From: Aegilops tauschii subsp. strangulata
Lineage: Eukaryota > Streptophyta > Magnoliopsida > Poales > Poaceae
Length of the DNA: 64,000 nucleotides
NCBI RefSeq assembly: GCF_002575655.3
Contig: NC_053035.3
Coordinates: 380,533,792 to 380,597,791 of the forward strand
Direction: 5' to 3'
This document shows, one piece after another, positions 21,749 to 33,290 of this stretch. Made by a program: the position numbers and the translations under genes. The stretch's first letter is position 1. Each line of letters begins with the position of its first letter. The notes beneath the pieces are model-generated. The model saw only the letters and a program-made list of their open reading frames with translations, had not been told where the DNA came from and ran no database searches.

Positions 21749-24082
21749 TTTGGGTACTTTAAATTGAACTGCAAAAAACGTCTTATATTAAGGAACAGGG
21801 GGTGTAGAGTTCACTCAAATTATCCTGGTAAAGCTAGTCACACCTTTGTTAAAATAATGTTCATTATGTTATCGGAGGAGGTCTGTATGTTTGTCTCTAA
21901 TGCATGTCGATTACATACCTGACATCATGTTGTAATGTTTAGTCATTTCTTTTTGTACAGTGTCACTGAATTGTCAAGGCGGTTATGGCCTTTTATTTTA
22001 GTTGAACTGCACAAAATATGCTTAAAAGAAGAGGAAAGGTGAGGAGTGGTTTAGTTTTTAAGAAAATACTATGTATGCCTTCCTGACATTAGCTGTTGTT
22101 GCCTTATTTATTCCTTCAAACAGGTGGTTAGAAACAGTCTTGCTACCTTTTCCCATTAAGAAATTGGAATGCTTATATTTGTGAGTCTATGCTTCAACTA
22201 GTGCCACTTTTATAATAATCACACTTTCAATATCTATGCAAACAGGGATGCTCGATTTTAGTGGAACTACACAAAAAGTCCAAATGGTTCAACATTAGGA
22301 GCATGTTTTCTTCCAAACCGTTATATCCAATTGGTGGCACCATGAGCTGTTCATTACGAATGTACATGGTTTGCTACTATCTTGCTACTCATTTTGTACT
22401 ATCATTAGATAGTAATATTAGTGGTTTGCATGTCAATTTATTGGCAGGGTGGACCTACATTGGAGGTGCGGGACATGATTCAATGATTGGATGCTCAATT
22501 TCGGTTGTATCGATTTCACCTCTTCCATCACTGCGAACATGGATATCCTTGGTCTGATGAAAATACAAGGGCAAAACATGACAGTATCAATTTCTGCTCT
22601 GTACCAGCAAATCAATTCAGTACGAAATTGTCCAGGGCAAAACATGACAGTATCTAATTGTCCAGTGCAAAACATGACAGATGCTAAGCGGAAGAGACGT
22701 GTTTAAACCGAAAATACAAGGTGGGGTATATGATTACTAGCCGCTTGATATTTGTGCAGACAGATGTCCGCCTGTTGCTATTTGGCAAACAAACAAAGTG
22801 ACCGCAATTTTGGTGGAACTGCACAAGAGAATAGTGTAGTCACTGCATGCAGTGCCATTTGAAAATGGACCCAAAAAGATTGGATAGTCACTTCATGGAC
22901 TACACAAAAGTAGTACTGTACTATTTATTCGCCAACACTAGGTGCTTCATTGCTTTGGTATGATTATACAATGGGCATCATTTTGCCTGAGTTAAAGTTT
23001 GTATTCCAAAAATAGTCTCGCTGTGTGATCGAGAGAAGACCAAATCATATTGCAGTGGATGTTCCTCCATCATGTGTGGTTCATTCTCATGGTTCCAGCT
23101 GTTGGTGAAACCACTTAAGTTTGCAACAGGAATTGTAGACTTCACAAACAAATTTGTTTTTCACTCTGTACTGAATGTTGGCCCGGAGAAGCATCCATGT
23201 TAGTAGGAAGAACATATGTTTTTTAGATCTTTGCTTTTGGAGCTACATATTTGTATATGATCTATGAATCATTGAGATGCATTAACATGTTGTGTCTGGG
23301 AATCGTACTAGTTGGTTGTGAATTTGTGCCACTAATGTGAACATATTACAATGCCATGCCTGTGAGTCTCGTGCGGACATTTCTACTACTGTGCACATAA
23401 TGATCCTTATTTCTGTGTGCTCAGTGTTTACAAGTTACTAGCAGTTCCTTATTTCTGTTCGCTTAGTGTTTACAAGTTACTGATCGATCACTAGCTAGCC
23501 TACTAATACGCTCCTGGCAGTTTTAGTTGCGACGCAAGATCCGAAGGTGGCAGTTTTTTGAATAAAAATGCCTACCTCCGAAGAAACTGACATGCTGTTC
23601 TGAGAAAAATGCCATGCGAATCTGAAGAAACTGCCAGCAAAAACGTTCGCAAATGCCTTATCTCCCAGCGAACGTTCGTCAGTTATTGCGATCGTACACC
23701 TACACTATCTGACCGACTCGATCGTCCGCGAAAAACCAGCGGATCACGCACGTAACTCATCGGATGATCGAGCGCACTTGTTTGACCGTCATGTCGATAT
23801 GCGACCCAGCACGGATGGGACGCACCATGGACGGGATGGGACGGGACGACACAGTCATAATTTCAGTTTTCTAGTTTTCCATGCCAAGCTGGAGCGCTAA
23901 GCTATGCCTGCTTATGCACTTAATTGCAATGACCGCCACGTTTCCCGCGACACGCTGGTTCACCTACCTTCCACCTATAATTACTGGTTCTCGGCGTTCT
24001 CTGGTGGCACCATAACCCAACTCGTCGTGTCCTCATAAGCCCCCACAGGCCCGACGTCGCTCGCCACTTGCCCACGTCCGTC
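21749..24082. other. AT-richer low-copy-looking DNA without a recognised gene
   Basis: About 2.3 kb between the Tat-type element and a small broken gene. No long frame or splice-bounded exon is convincing. Seen repeats: a phrase like gttgaactgcacaaaa at about 21766, 22001, 22261 and 22813; the phrase gcaaaacatgacagtat three times between 22573 and 22680; and a direct repeat of about 40 bases (ccttatttctg...gtttacaagttact) at about 23404-23483. From about 23520 the text becomes richer in GC and includes the palindrome gcgaacgttcg; that part looks like a dispersed repeat of unknown class. Confidence 0.5.
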
Positions 24083-24563
24083 ATGCCCCCGCCCGTTCGC
24101 AATAGGCGACGCCGGAGGCGGTCACCGCGCGGAAGTAGTGTTCCGGTTTTCACCGAAAGGCAGACAGAGGAAGGAGGCATTCTATCGGTCTTTAGATGGC
24201 AATGTGGGGTATGAGGACTTGTTGGAGCGCGACCGCCTGGCGGAGGAGTAGCGTATCGCCGATTTGCGCCGCCAGCGGGGCATGAAGCAACAGTCCATCG
24301 ACGTTCTGAGTCGTGAGTAGAGCGCCCGCAACTTGGCCGACTACGTGGAGGCCGGCGCCCAGAAAATTGCCCTAGAGGCTGTCAGGAACGCACGCGTTCA
24401 CGACGCCGAATTTTACTACCAGCTCGTCAAGTGGGTTTCCCTCTTAGAAGCCGAAGCTTCGGTGGACCATGCCGGCATGGAAAGGGCCAACGTGCGCGAG
24501 CAACGCGCCCTATCGCACCTCTGGCAAGTCCGAGGCGAGGACGACATTGGTGCCGGCGTTTAG
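24083..24563 (+). pseudogene. Broken small gene of unknown function, Arg-rich start and helical body
   Basis: A possible start ATG at 24083 gives a short Arg-rich N-terminus (RNRRRRRRSPRGS). A frame change near 24190 leads to a body that reads on through two in-frame TAG codons, at about 24249 and 24318, to the stop before 24563. The body is charged and helical (DLLERDRLAEE, then ALEAVRNARVHDAEF, then VDHAGMERANVREQRAL). Removing neither stop gives a product longer than the 76-codon tail. I do not recognise a named domain. The same kind of sequence is, as I recall, repeated in wheat genomes, so it may belong to a transposon and not to a host locus. Confidence 0.45.
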
Positions 24564-24844
24564 TGTGTACCGCAGATGGCGGCCGGCATCATCTAGTTAG
24601 TTAAGAGTAAGTTAGTACTTGTACACTACTACAGTATTACTGGGAGTAGGTAGTTAACTTGGCTATGATGGTTGTCAACGTGGAAGTTCACAACTCTATA
24701 TCTGGATCAGACCTGTTACTGTGCTCTGAATGTTGAACTTTCCGTTTGAACGTATGGAATGGGCTGTTTTTGTTCGCCACGGATTTAGAGGCTGAGTTGT
24801 GGGCCTACTAGCTTGACCCGTACACAATTAGGAGGTGATTGTAC

Positions 24845-27836
24845 ATGGAGAGGATGACAATAGGGACACACCAGGGTCATGGCAGTACGCAAGCAAGTGC
24901 CTCCTTATTTTAAGCCAAAAAATGGTTCCTCCTAATGGATTTCTGACATCTGCGTCCCATGCCTTTGTAATTTAGTCAATAAATGAGAGAATTGCATAAT
25001 GAGCGGCTAACACCAGTGACCCAGCAGCTCGCCCAGTTATTTTTTGTTTTTGAGACGGAAGCAGGGTGTCAACTGGGTTGTGCGGGGCACTCTGGCCTGT
25101 CTAGCCAGCCTTTTCTTTTATGTTTACCACAAGACCAGCCCAGTAGTTTTTTTATTTCTGAAAATGGCTAGCCCAGTTTTTTTGTTCTTTTGCAGAATAC
25201 CCAACCGAGGCCTACTTGCTTTGTCAGCCCTGCTGGGCTGCAAATCTTTCAAGAATAAGAGAGCTTCATTCAGCTTGCCTAGAAAATGGGTTATCAGTAA
25301 TGAGAAATGGGATGTACATTTTTAAAACACATCAAACCGGCAATTAGTTTCAATTTTTTTCATTTTGAGATTTTAAATTCCATTGATTTTTATGCATGGA
25401 CTATTATTTGGATTTTATATTGATATAAATTGATTTTTAAAATTAGTTTGAATGTGACTCAAAATTTCGGGATTAAAAACAGTTCGGACCGCACCGAAAT
25501 ATGCAGAATTTCATATTTTTTTAACGGTGGCCACAATATGGGCTGTAATGCTAACAAGAAAAATATGGGCTCCAAAAAAACCTTAAGAATTAGCGAATGG
25601 GCTGTAAATTATTAGAAATAATGGCAGATGGGTTGTATGCTGTTTTCCACAGATTTGAGGCTGACTTGTGCGCCTACTATAGGTTGACGTATACGCTTTC
25701 CTAAAAAAAGGGTTGACGCGTCGTGTCAACTTAGTCAACGCCTGAGACTAGTGACTGTTGGATGTCCATCCAACGGGCGTCGTGCTTCTTCAATCTCTGC
25801 TCTTCTTGCTCCAGCCGCTCAAACAAGCGCCGGTAGGACTGCCTCCTCCCACCTCCCGTGGCCGGTTGTGCTGCCGCACATGCCTCACCACCCAACCCTA
25901 CTCCCATCATTGGCCTAGCCATCCCTCTACTCACCCACACCTACTATTATTCTCGAGCGACGGCAGACGAACCAGTAAACCCTCGTACTCCCCTTTGTGT
26001 CGTTCCCTTCCTAGGCCTCGCCGTCGTCCACCGCCCTGGTGGTCTCGGCGAGACATGGTCAAAGAACGGCATCCATCAGAAGTGGACTGTACGTGGAGAG
26101 GCTGACAGCTGGGTCCATGGCCGCACACAAGGAAATGCCTCCTTATTATGCGCAAAATAATGATTCCTCCACCTGACAGCTGGGAGCCACTGGAAGGGCC
26201 TCTGTATTTCACGAAGAAAATGTTCCCTCCGCTGACAGCTCGGACCCACCAGCTATTTCTTCGCACACAAGGAACTGCCTCCTTATTACGCACAAAAAAA
26301 TGAATCCTCGCCCTGCTAGCTGGGACCCACCATAGTGGGAGGCTGACTTGTGGGCCTATTAAGTTGACGCGGACGGAGGGCTTTGTCAACTTAGTCAATT
26401 TGAATGATTCTAGCTCCAGTGACCGTACGATGTCCATCCAACGGCCATAGTGCTTCTTCAACCGATGGTCTTCTTGCTCCAGCTGCCCAAACCAGCACTG
26501 GTCGTGCCGTCCGCTCCTCCCTCTCGTGGCCGACTCTGTTGCCACACAGGCCTGACCGCCCACCCTACCCCAACCTCTGGCGAGGCCATCCCTCTACTCA
26601 CCCACAACCCCTGTTATTCTGCGGTGATGGTAGCCTCACACCGCAGCCAAACCAGTCAACCCTCGTACTCCTCTCCGCATGGGCATCCACTGTCGCATCT
26701 TCCCCAGCTCCGTGTTGTCCCCTTCCTAGGCCTCGTTGTCGTCCACTGGCTTGGTGCTCTCGGTGTGGCGTGGTCAATGTGGTCAAGGAATGACTTCCAT
26801 AGGAAGAGTACTGTAAGTGGAGAGGCTGACAGCTGGGTCCACGGCCGCAGAAAGGAAGTGCCTCCTTATTACACACAAAATAATGATTCCTCCACCTGAC
26901 AGCGGGACCTACCGGAAGGGCCTAAAAAAAAACGTTCCCTCCTGACAGCTGGGACCTAGCAGCTACATCTTCGCACGGAAGGAAGTGCGTCCATATTACG
27001 GGCAAAAAATATCATTCTCCCCCTAACACCTGGGACCCACCAGCTATATCTTCGCACGCAAGGAAGTGCCTCTTTACCTCCCTGACAGCTGGGACTCACC
27101 CTGTCAAACCATACATAGGGTTGTCTGTCCGGTCGCGAACATGTACGTACATACTGGTCGATCGGTCTGTCTGCAGGCTTCAGCGATGAACCGTGGCCGA
27201 GTAAGGAAGGGCACGTGTCGTACTAGAGGCGCGGACGTAGCATGTCACGCAATCCCGTCTATATAGTGTACACGTACATACATCTAGGGTGCAAGAAAGT
27301 AAATACAGCCATGTACGTACATAATGGCGGGGTCTCGAACGCCTACTCGCGCATACGTATGGCCAGGGCTCGTGTACATGGAGAGGCAGCGGTGAGCAGC
27401 GACGGCGTCCTGTTCATCGGCAGCCAACCGGCTGGGTCAGAATGGAGAAACTGGATCGTGTTCATCCGGAGGCAACGAAATGTGTCCTGTTCATCGGGAG
27501 CCAAGCGGCTTGGACGAAACAGCCGAAGTGAGGTCTGGCGTACCGCAGAACGGAGGAAACGGCCTTCTGTTCGATCACCTACGATCGAAATGGGATCCTG
27601 TTCACCGGGAGGGGTCTGTCGTACCGCAAAACGGAGGAAACGGACTTATCTTCGACCTCCTACGGTCGAAATGGGGTCCTGTTGATCGAAAGGCGTGTGG
27701 CGTCCCCCAAAACGGAGGAAACAGACTTCTCTTTGACCTCCTATGGTCAAAACGGGGGTCATGTTCATCGAGGGGGGTGTTGCGTACCGCAAAATGGGAC
27801 TCCATGGGCTACTGTTCATCCACCGTCTACTGCCTC
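24845..27836. repeat. Left arm of a large imperfect inverted repeat
   Basis: About 3.0 kb that is similar, in reverse complement, to 28735-32785 after removal of the CACTA insert there. Matching landmarks run in mirror order: aactgggttgtgcgg near 25070 and its complement near 32560; ggctgcaaatctttcaag near 25236 and near 32416; gttggatgtccatcc near 25757 and near 31914; an 81 bp tandem array at the inner end. The arm itself contains two direct, diverged copies of a 650-700 bp unit (about 25745-26160 and 26405-26900), each with tccatccaacgg..gtgcttcttcaa and a phrase like gacagctgggtccacggccgca. Frames in it are not conserved as protein between copies, so I call no gene. Confidence 0.75.
27533..27800 (+). 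repeat. 81 bp tandem repeat, left arm copy
   Basis: Three full units and a partial fourth begin at 27533, 27614, 27695 and 27777 (steps of 81, 81 and 82), each with the core gcgtaccgcaaaacggagga and a mirror-like ggaggtcgaa/tcgacctcc segment. The unit length is a multiple of three, which is why several frames stay open across it. The complementary array is at 28781-29050 in the right arm with the same step (82, 81, 81). Confidence 0.85.
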
Positions 27837-28734
27837 CACTACAAAAAAAAGACACATCCATGACATTTTGGGCCGAACGAATTTTATTTGTCATGCTTTT
27901 TACACTTCTATGATGATAATTTTGAAAAAACCTGGTATCATCATAGATGTGATGGGCTCCTACTTCTATGACAAAAAATCATGACAGAAAATGGGCTCTT
28001 TGTCCTGGGCGGGCCGAAGACGCAGCTGCATGACATTCTTTGGGCCGTCGATGATGGAAAAAACCGTGGTAGAAACGAGGGCGAGAAAAATATTGGGGAG
28101 TTCCCGGTTACGATGGGTGGTCGGGGCCGAGCGATGCACGCAGGGATTGCGCGTTACTCTCGTACAAGTACGCGCGTGGGTGCGAGGCGTTGGGCTCTAA
28201 CTGAACCCGAGCAAGGCGTTCGCCTACTGAACCCGAGCGATTGCACTGGCTACGCGTTACTAAACCCGAGCGATCGATTGCGCGATCCCTGGCTGTAATT
28301 GAACCCGATCGAGCGATTACTTTGCTACCGCTGCTAACTGAAGCCGATCAAACCTGCTATCTCTTAATGAACAGTGAGCGTTGTTGGGCGTTGGATGAAC
28401 AGTTCCCGGTGGGGGTTGGATGAACAGGACCCCGTGCTAGTAGAGGCTGTTGCCGCTAGATGAAACGGACCCGGTGGAGGGCTGGTTGAACAACAGCCGG
28501 TGGAGGGCTGGATGAACAGTACCCCGTGGAGTGGTGGTTGAACAGTAGCCGGTGGAGGTTGCATGAACAGGAGCCCGTGGATGAACAATAGCTAGTGGAG
28601 GCAGGAGGGAGACGTCGTGGATGAACAGTCGCAGGTGGAGGCTGGCGGAGGTCGACGGTGGATGAATAGTGGCCCGTGGAGGCTGGAGCGAGGCAGTAGA
28701 TGGTGGATGAACAGTAGCCCGTGGTGGCTGGAGC
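27837..28734. other. Loop of the inverted repeat, beginning with a CACTA-like terminus
   Basis: At 27837 the left arm gives way to cactacaaaaaaaagacaca, which looks like a CACTA-type terminal sequence, followed by repeated phrases catgacattttgggccg and ttctatgacaaaaaatcatg. Further right come repeated gaacccgagcgat phrases (28200-28310) and a run of short units based on ggatgaacagtagcccgtgg (28390-28734) that passes into the right arm. I find no matching right terminus (tttgtagtg) before the right arm, so the element is truncated or the class call is wrong. No gene is supported. Confidence 0.5.
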
Positions 28735-28780
28735 GAGGCAGTAGACGGTGGATGAACAGTAGCCCGTGGAGTCCCGTTTT

Positions 28781-29050
28781 GCGGTACGCCACACCCCTCC
28801 TGATGAACAGGAACCCCGTTTTAAGCGTAGGAGGTCGAAGAGAAGTCTGTTTCCTCGGTTTTGCGGTACGCCACACCCCTCCCAATCAACAGGACCCCGT
28901 TTCGACCATAGGAGGTCGAAGAGAAGTATGTTTCCTCCTTTTTGCGGTATGCCACACCCCTCCCGGTGAACATGATGTCATTTCGACCGTGGGCGGTCGA
29001 ACACAAGGCCGTTTCCTCCGTTCCGCGGTACGCCAGGCCTCCTTTCGGCT
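28781..29050 (-). repeat. 81 bp tandem repeat, right arm copy
   Basis: Units marked by gcggtacgcc begin at 28781, 28863, 28944 and 29025. They are the reverse complement of the units at 27533-27800. Each carries cacacccctcc and tttcctcc phrases. The array is followed by single diverged phrases with ccgatgaacagg. No gene is called, although a 195-codon frame passes through. Confidence 0.85.
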
Positions 29051-29529
29051 GTTCCGTCCAGGCCGGTTGGCTCCCAATGAACAGGGCGCATTCCGTTGCC
29101 TCCTGATGAACACGACGACGCAGTTTCTTCGTTCCGACCCAGCCGGTTGTCTGCCGATGAACAGGACGCCATCGCTGCTCTCTGCTGCCTCTCCATGTAC
29201 ATGAGCCCTGGCCGTACGTATGCACGAGTAGGAATTCGAGACCCCGCCCGTATGTACATACATGGCTGTACGTACGTGTACACGATATTGACGGCACTGC
29301 GTGACATGCTACGTCCGCGCATCTACTACGACACGTGATCTTCCTTACTCAGCCACGGTTCATCGTTGCAGCCTGCAGACAGACCGATCGACGAGTATGT
29401 ACGTGCACATTCGCGACCAGAATGACAACGCTACGTACAATTCGACCAGGTGGGTCCCGACTATCAGGGAGGATAAAGAGGCACTTCCTTGCGTGCGATG
29501 TTATTGATGGTGGGTCCGAGCGGTCAGGG

Positions 29530-30725
29530 CACTACTAGGAAAAGGGCTATAGATAATATGGACACTAATGGCGCACCACACATGTGGTGCCCCTCTACTA
29601 TATACTAATGGCGCACCATGCGTTGGTACGCCATTAGTGTCCAAATACTAATGGCGCACCACATCCACGGTGCGCCACTACTAACAATTTTTTTTTATTT
29701 TTTTTCAGAACTAGTAATGGCGCACCAGGGGATAGTGCGCCATTACTAGTTTAACTAGTAATGGCGCACCACACCCTCGGTGCGCCACTAGTAACAAATG
29801 TTTTTTTTTCAAAACTAGTAATGGCGCACCGAGTGGACAATGCGCCATCACTAGTTTTAACTAGTAATGGCGCACCACACCCTCGGTGCGCCAGTACTAA
29901 CAATGTTTTTTTTCAAAGTTAGTAATGGCGCACCATGGGTGTGGTGCGCCATTACTAGTTAAACCCCCTTCAACATCTTCAAAATCACCAAAAACCTAAC
30001 AGAACGAAAGATACAAGGCTTTTAAGATCTAGAGGGGGGCAAATGAAAAAAATTGGTGCGCCACTAGTAACAGAAAAAAAATTGGTTTCGAAAAAACTTT
30101 TTTTTGGATTTTTTTCAAAATATGATACGTAATATGACCGGGAAGTTTGAAATATTTTTTCAAAATTTCATCACACTCATGAACATGAACAAAGTCCTAG
30201 ACATCAACAAGGTTTAATAGGATTGATATGATAGATATATCAACAAGTGCCTGTGAAGGGAGCTGGTGCTGGGGTTGGATAGAACTGCGAAGTGAAGTGT
30301 GCTTGGGCTAGAGTAGAGTGAGGATGGGTGACCTTTCGGGAAGTTTGACCACGGAGTGCGATTTGACTTGAGATTAAGCATATTGACCCGAGATTAAGCC
30401 ATAGTGGCCCGAGATTAAGAAAAAAACGAAAAAAAAATTGGAAAAAATTTGAAAAAAATATTTCTAAAAAAAATTTGAAAAAAATGTTAGTAATGGCGCA
30501 CTTCTATGTGGTGCGCCATTACTAAGTCAGATAGTAATGGCGCACCGTGTGATGTACTAATGGCGCACTGCCTGGTGCTGCGCCATTAGTATACCAAATA
30601 CTAATGGCCCACCTGTGGTGCGCCATTAGTAAAAAATTCTAATGGCGTGATGCTAGTGGCGCACCTGTAGTGCGCCATTAGTAGGCAAAATAGGTGCGCC
30701 ACTAGCAGGCCTTTTCCTAGTAGTG
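29530..30725. mobile_element. Non-autonomous CACTA element (1.2 kb)
   Basis: Starts cactactaggaaaagggc at 29530 and ends ggccttttcctagtagtg at 30725, perfect CACTA-type terminal inverted repeats, flanked by ggg on both sides (29527-29529, 30726-30728), the 3 bp target duplication of the class. Both ends are packed with about twenty copies of taatggcgcacc or its complement, often as facing pairs that can form small hairpins; these are the subterminal sites a CACTA DNA-binding protein would use (family knowledge). The AT-rich middle (about 29960-30480) has no gene. The first 60 bases are almost the same as those of the large CACTA element at 54844, so that family could supply its transposase. 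Confidence 0.93.
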
Positions 30726-32785
30726 GGGGAGAATCATTTTATTGCTCGTAATATGGACGCACTTCCTTGCGTGCGAAGATGTAGCTGGTAGGTCCCAGCT
30801 GTCAGGGGGAAATGTTTTTTTGCAAAATACAGAATCCCTTCCGGTGGGTCCCCGCTGTCATGTGGAGGAATAATTATTTTAGCGTAATAAGGTTGCTCTT
30901 CCTTCCTGCGACCGTGGACGCAGCTATCAGCCTCTCCACATACAATACTCTTCCGATGGAAGTCGTTCCTTGAGCACGTTGACCATGCCGCGCCGAGAGC
31001 ACCAAGGCGGTGGACGACGGCGAGGCCTGGAAGGGGACGACGCGGAGCCGGGGAAGACGCGATAGTGGATGCTCACATGGAGAGGAGTACGAGGGTTGAC
31101 TGGTTAGGCTGCGGTGTGAGGCTGCTGTTGCCACAGAATAACACAGGTTGTGGGTGAGTAGATAGTAGAGGGATGGTCTAGCCAGCGGTGGGAGTAGGGT
31201 GGGGCGGTGAGGCCTGCGTGATAGCACAGCCGGCCACTGGAGGTAGGAGCAAGTGGTCTCGCTGGTGCTGGTTTGGCTGGCTGGTGCAAGAAGAGCAACG
31301 ATTGAAGAAGCGGCATGACCGTTCAACTAAAATCCAACGGTCACTGCTGCTAGAATCATTTGTTGACTAAGTTGACAAATCCCTGCATACGCGTCAACTT
31401 AGTAGGCCCACAGGTCAGCCTCCGAACCGGTGCACCCCAGATGTCAGTGGGAGGAATCATATTTTTTTTTGCTTAATAAGGGGGCAGTTGCTTGCGTGCG
31501 GCCATGGACCATGGGGGTCCCTACTGTCAGCCTCTCCACGTACATCCCTATTTTGATGTCTGTCGTTTGTTGAATGTTGAGCACGCCGCGCCTAGAGCAC
31601 CAACGCGGTGGACGATGGTGAAGGCTAGGAATTGAACGACCCAGAGCCGGCGAAGACACAACAGTGGATGCCCACACTGAGGAGAGTATGACGGTTGACT
31701 GGTTCGGCTATGGCGTGAGGCTGCCATCACCGGAGAATAACAGGAGGTGCGAGTGGGTAGAGGGATGGCCAGGCCAGTGGAGGGAGTAGGGTGGCCCGGT
31801 GAAGCTTGTGCGGCATCACAGCCTGCCACAAGAGGAAGGAGCAGGCAGTCCCACCGGCGCTGGTTTAGGCGGCTGGAGCAGGAAGATCAGAGATTGAAGA
31901 AGCACGTCGGCCGTTGGATGGACATCCAACAATCACTGCTGCTAGAATCGTGTGTTGACTGACAAAGCCTTGCGTAAACAAGTCAGCCTCGAAATCTGTG
32001 GCGTGTACAACCTATTTGCTATTATTTTTATAATTTACTGCCCATTTGCTAATTCATATGGAATTTATTGCAGCCCATTTTCCATTTTTAGAATTGCTGC
32101 AAATTTTCTGATCAGTGCCAGGGTTAAAAAATTGACCTAAAAATGTGCGAAGTTTTGAAAATTCGCATATTTTCGCTGGGGAACAAAATATTCTTAATCC
32201 AAAAATTAGTAGCCATACTAAAATCAATTTAAAAATAAAGTAGTACTATCTCATGTTAAAATCCAATGAAATATAAAATATGAGCGAAGAAGAAAAAAAT
32301 GAAACTCATTGCCCATTTGCCATATTTTGTTTTGGAATTTGCAACCCCTTTCATATTACTTTTAAGATATACTTCCCATACTCTTTGGCCAGACCGGAAT
32401 GCATCCCTCCCCGTCTTGAAAGATTTGCAGCCTAGTAAGTCAGAGAAAACAAATAGTCCTAGCTTGGGTATCTTCAAAAAGAAATAGTGGGCTACTTATT
32501 TTCCCAAAGAAAAAACTGCTGGGTTAGTCAAGTTGTTAGACGGGCCACAAAGACCGCACAACCCAGTTTATAGCCTGCTCCTCCAAACAAATCCTCCAAA
32601 AAAAGTTGTGCAATTATGTCATTAATTGACTATACGTTGACAATGATGTGGGTCCCAGATATCAACAGGGTGGATTAGAGTAAAAAAAGAGGGGTGCATC
32701 TGAGTAGTAAAAGAGGCGCTTGCTTATGTTCGAGAGTGGACCTGGTGGGTCCGTACTGTCATACTCACAACTACAGTCCTCTCCC

Positions 32786-33290
32786 GATTCACTATGTTGA
32801 CAGGGCCGGACGGCGGCGCAGCGGCGAGCGCACCAAGGCGTAGGATAAAGTGGTGCCGCCAATGTGTTGGGATGGGTTGGGCATTCTTATCAAAAAATAA
32901 AAATGGACCGGAACTATTTACGACGTTGACTACGATTTGCATGGGTCCGCTGGTTGCAGGTGGTGGGAGAAAAAAGATTGGTCGCTATCTTGGCCTAAGA
33001 ATAATATCGACTGAATGTAACGACACTCTCGTAGGAAATAATATCCTCCTGTTAAAATTTGACTTTTGAAATCGTGAATTTAAAGAACTGGTGCATGAGC
33101 ATTTAGCTTTATTTCTTTATTTACTCATTTATGTTTAGGGGACCATGAGTATGTACCTGGGTCAGATTCATATGAGAGCCTCCCTTCCAGTTAATTATGG
33201 GCTCCTCTATTGGGCCTTCATCAGTGGGCTCATGTTATCGACAAGTGGAAAATGTGTTCCATACCAAAAATAGTATGCGCTACGTACGGG
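32786..33290. other. Sequence without recognised gene or repeat
   Basis: About 500 bases between the inverted repeat and the hAT-like element. There is a GC-rich start (gacggcggcgcagcggcgagcg) and an otherwise AT-rich stretch; no supported frame, terminal repeat or promoter. It might be downstream DNA of the minus-strand gene suspected at 33977-34319. Confidence 0.4.

Larger units (their letters stand above)
28735..32785. repeat. Right arm of the large imperfect inverted repeat
   Basis: Reverse-complement partner of 24845-27836. It contains the 81 bp array (28781-29050), a segment matching the left arm around 27080-27480 (gtacgtacat-rich), the 1.2 kb CACTA element at 29530-30725, then two diverged direct units (about 30890-31360 and 31500-31970) and an AT-rich outer end. 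Without the CACTA insert the arm is about 2.9 kb, close to the left arm. The similarity is imperfect, with many small gaps, so the duplication is old or the arms evolved separately. A transcript crossing the loop could fold into a long hairpin RNA; that is inference. Confidence 0.75.

Noticed and set aside
23690..23700. gcgaacgttcg-type palindromes as possible regulatory sites
   Set aside because: They occur in what looks like a dispersed repeat; there is no nearby gene to regulate and no further support.
25758..26899. Open frames of 100-210 codons on both strands in the inverted repeat arms
   Set aside because: The equivalent frames in the other copies of the unit are shifted or stopped, so protein conservation is absent. 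The frames follow from GC-rich repeat units.
28617..29204. 195-codon frame with MNSSPW repeats
   Set aside because: It is a translation of short tandem DNA repeats and the 81 bp array, whose period is a multiple of three. Frames on both strands are open for the same reason.
29530..30725. Regularly spaced taatggcgcacc repeats that look CRISPR-like at first sight
   Set aside because: Spacing is irregular, the units face each other, and the array ends in CACTA termini in a plant genome.
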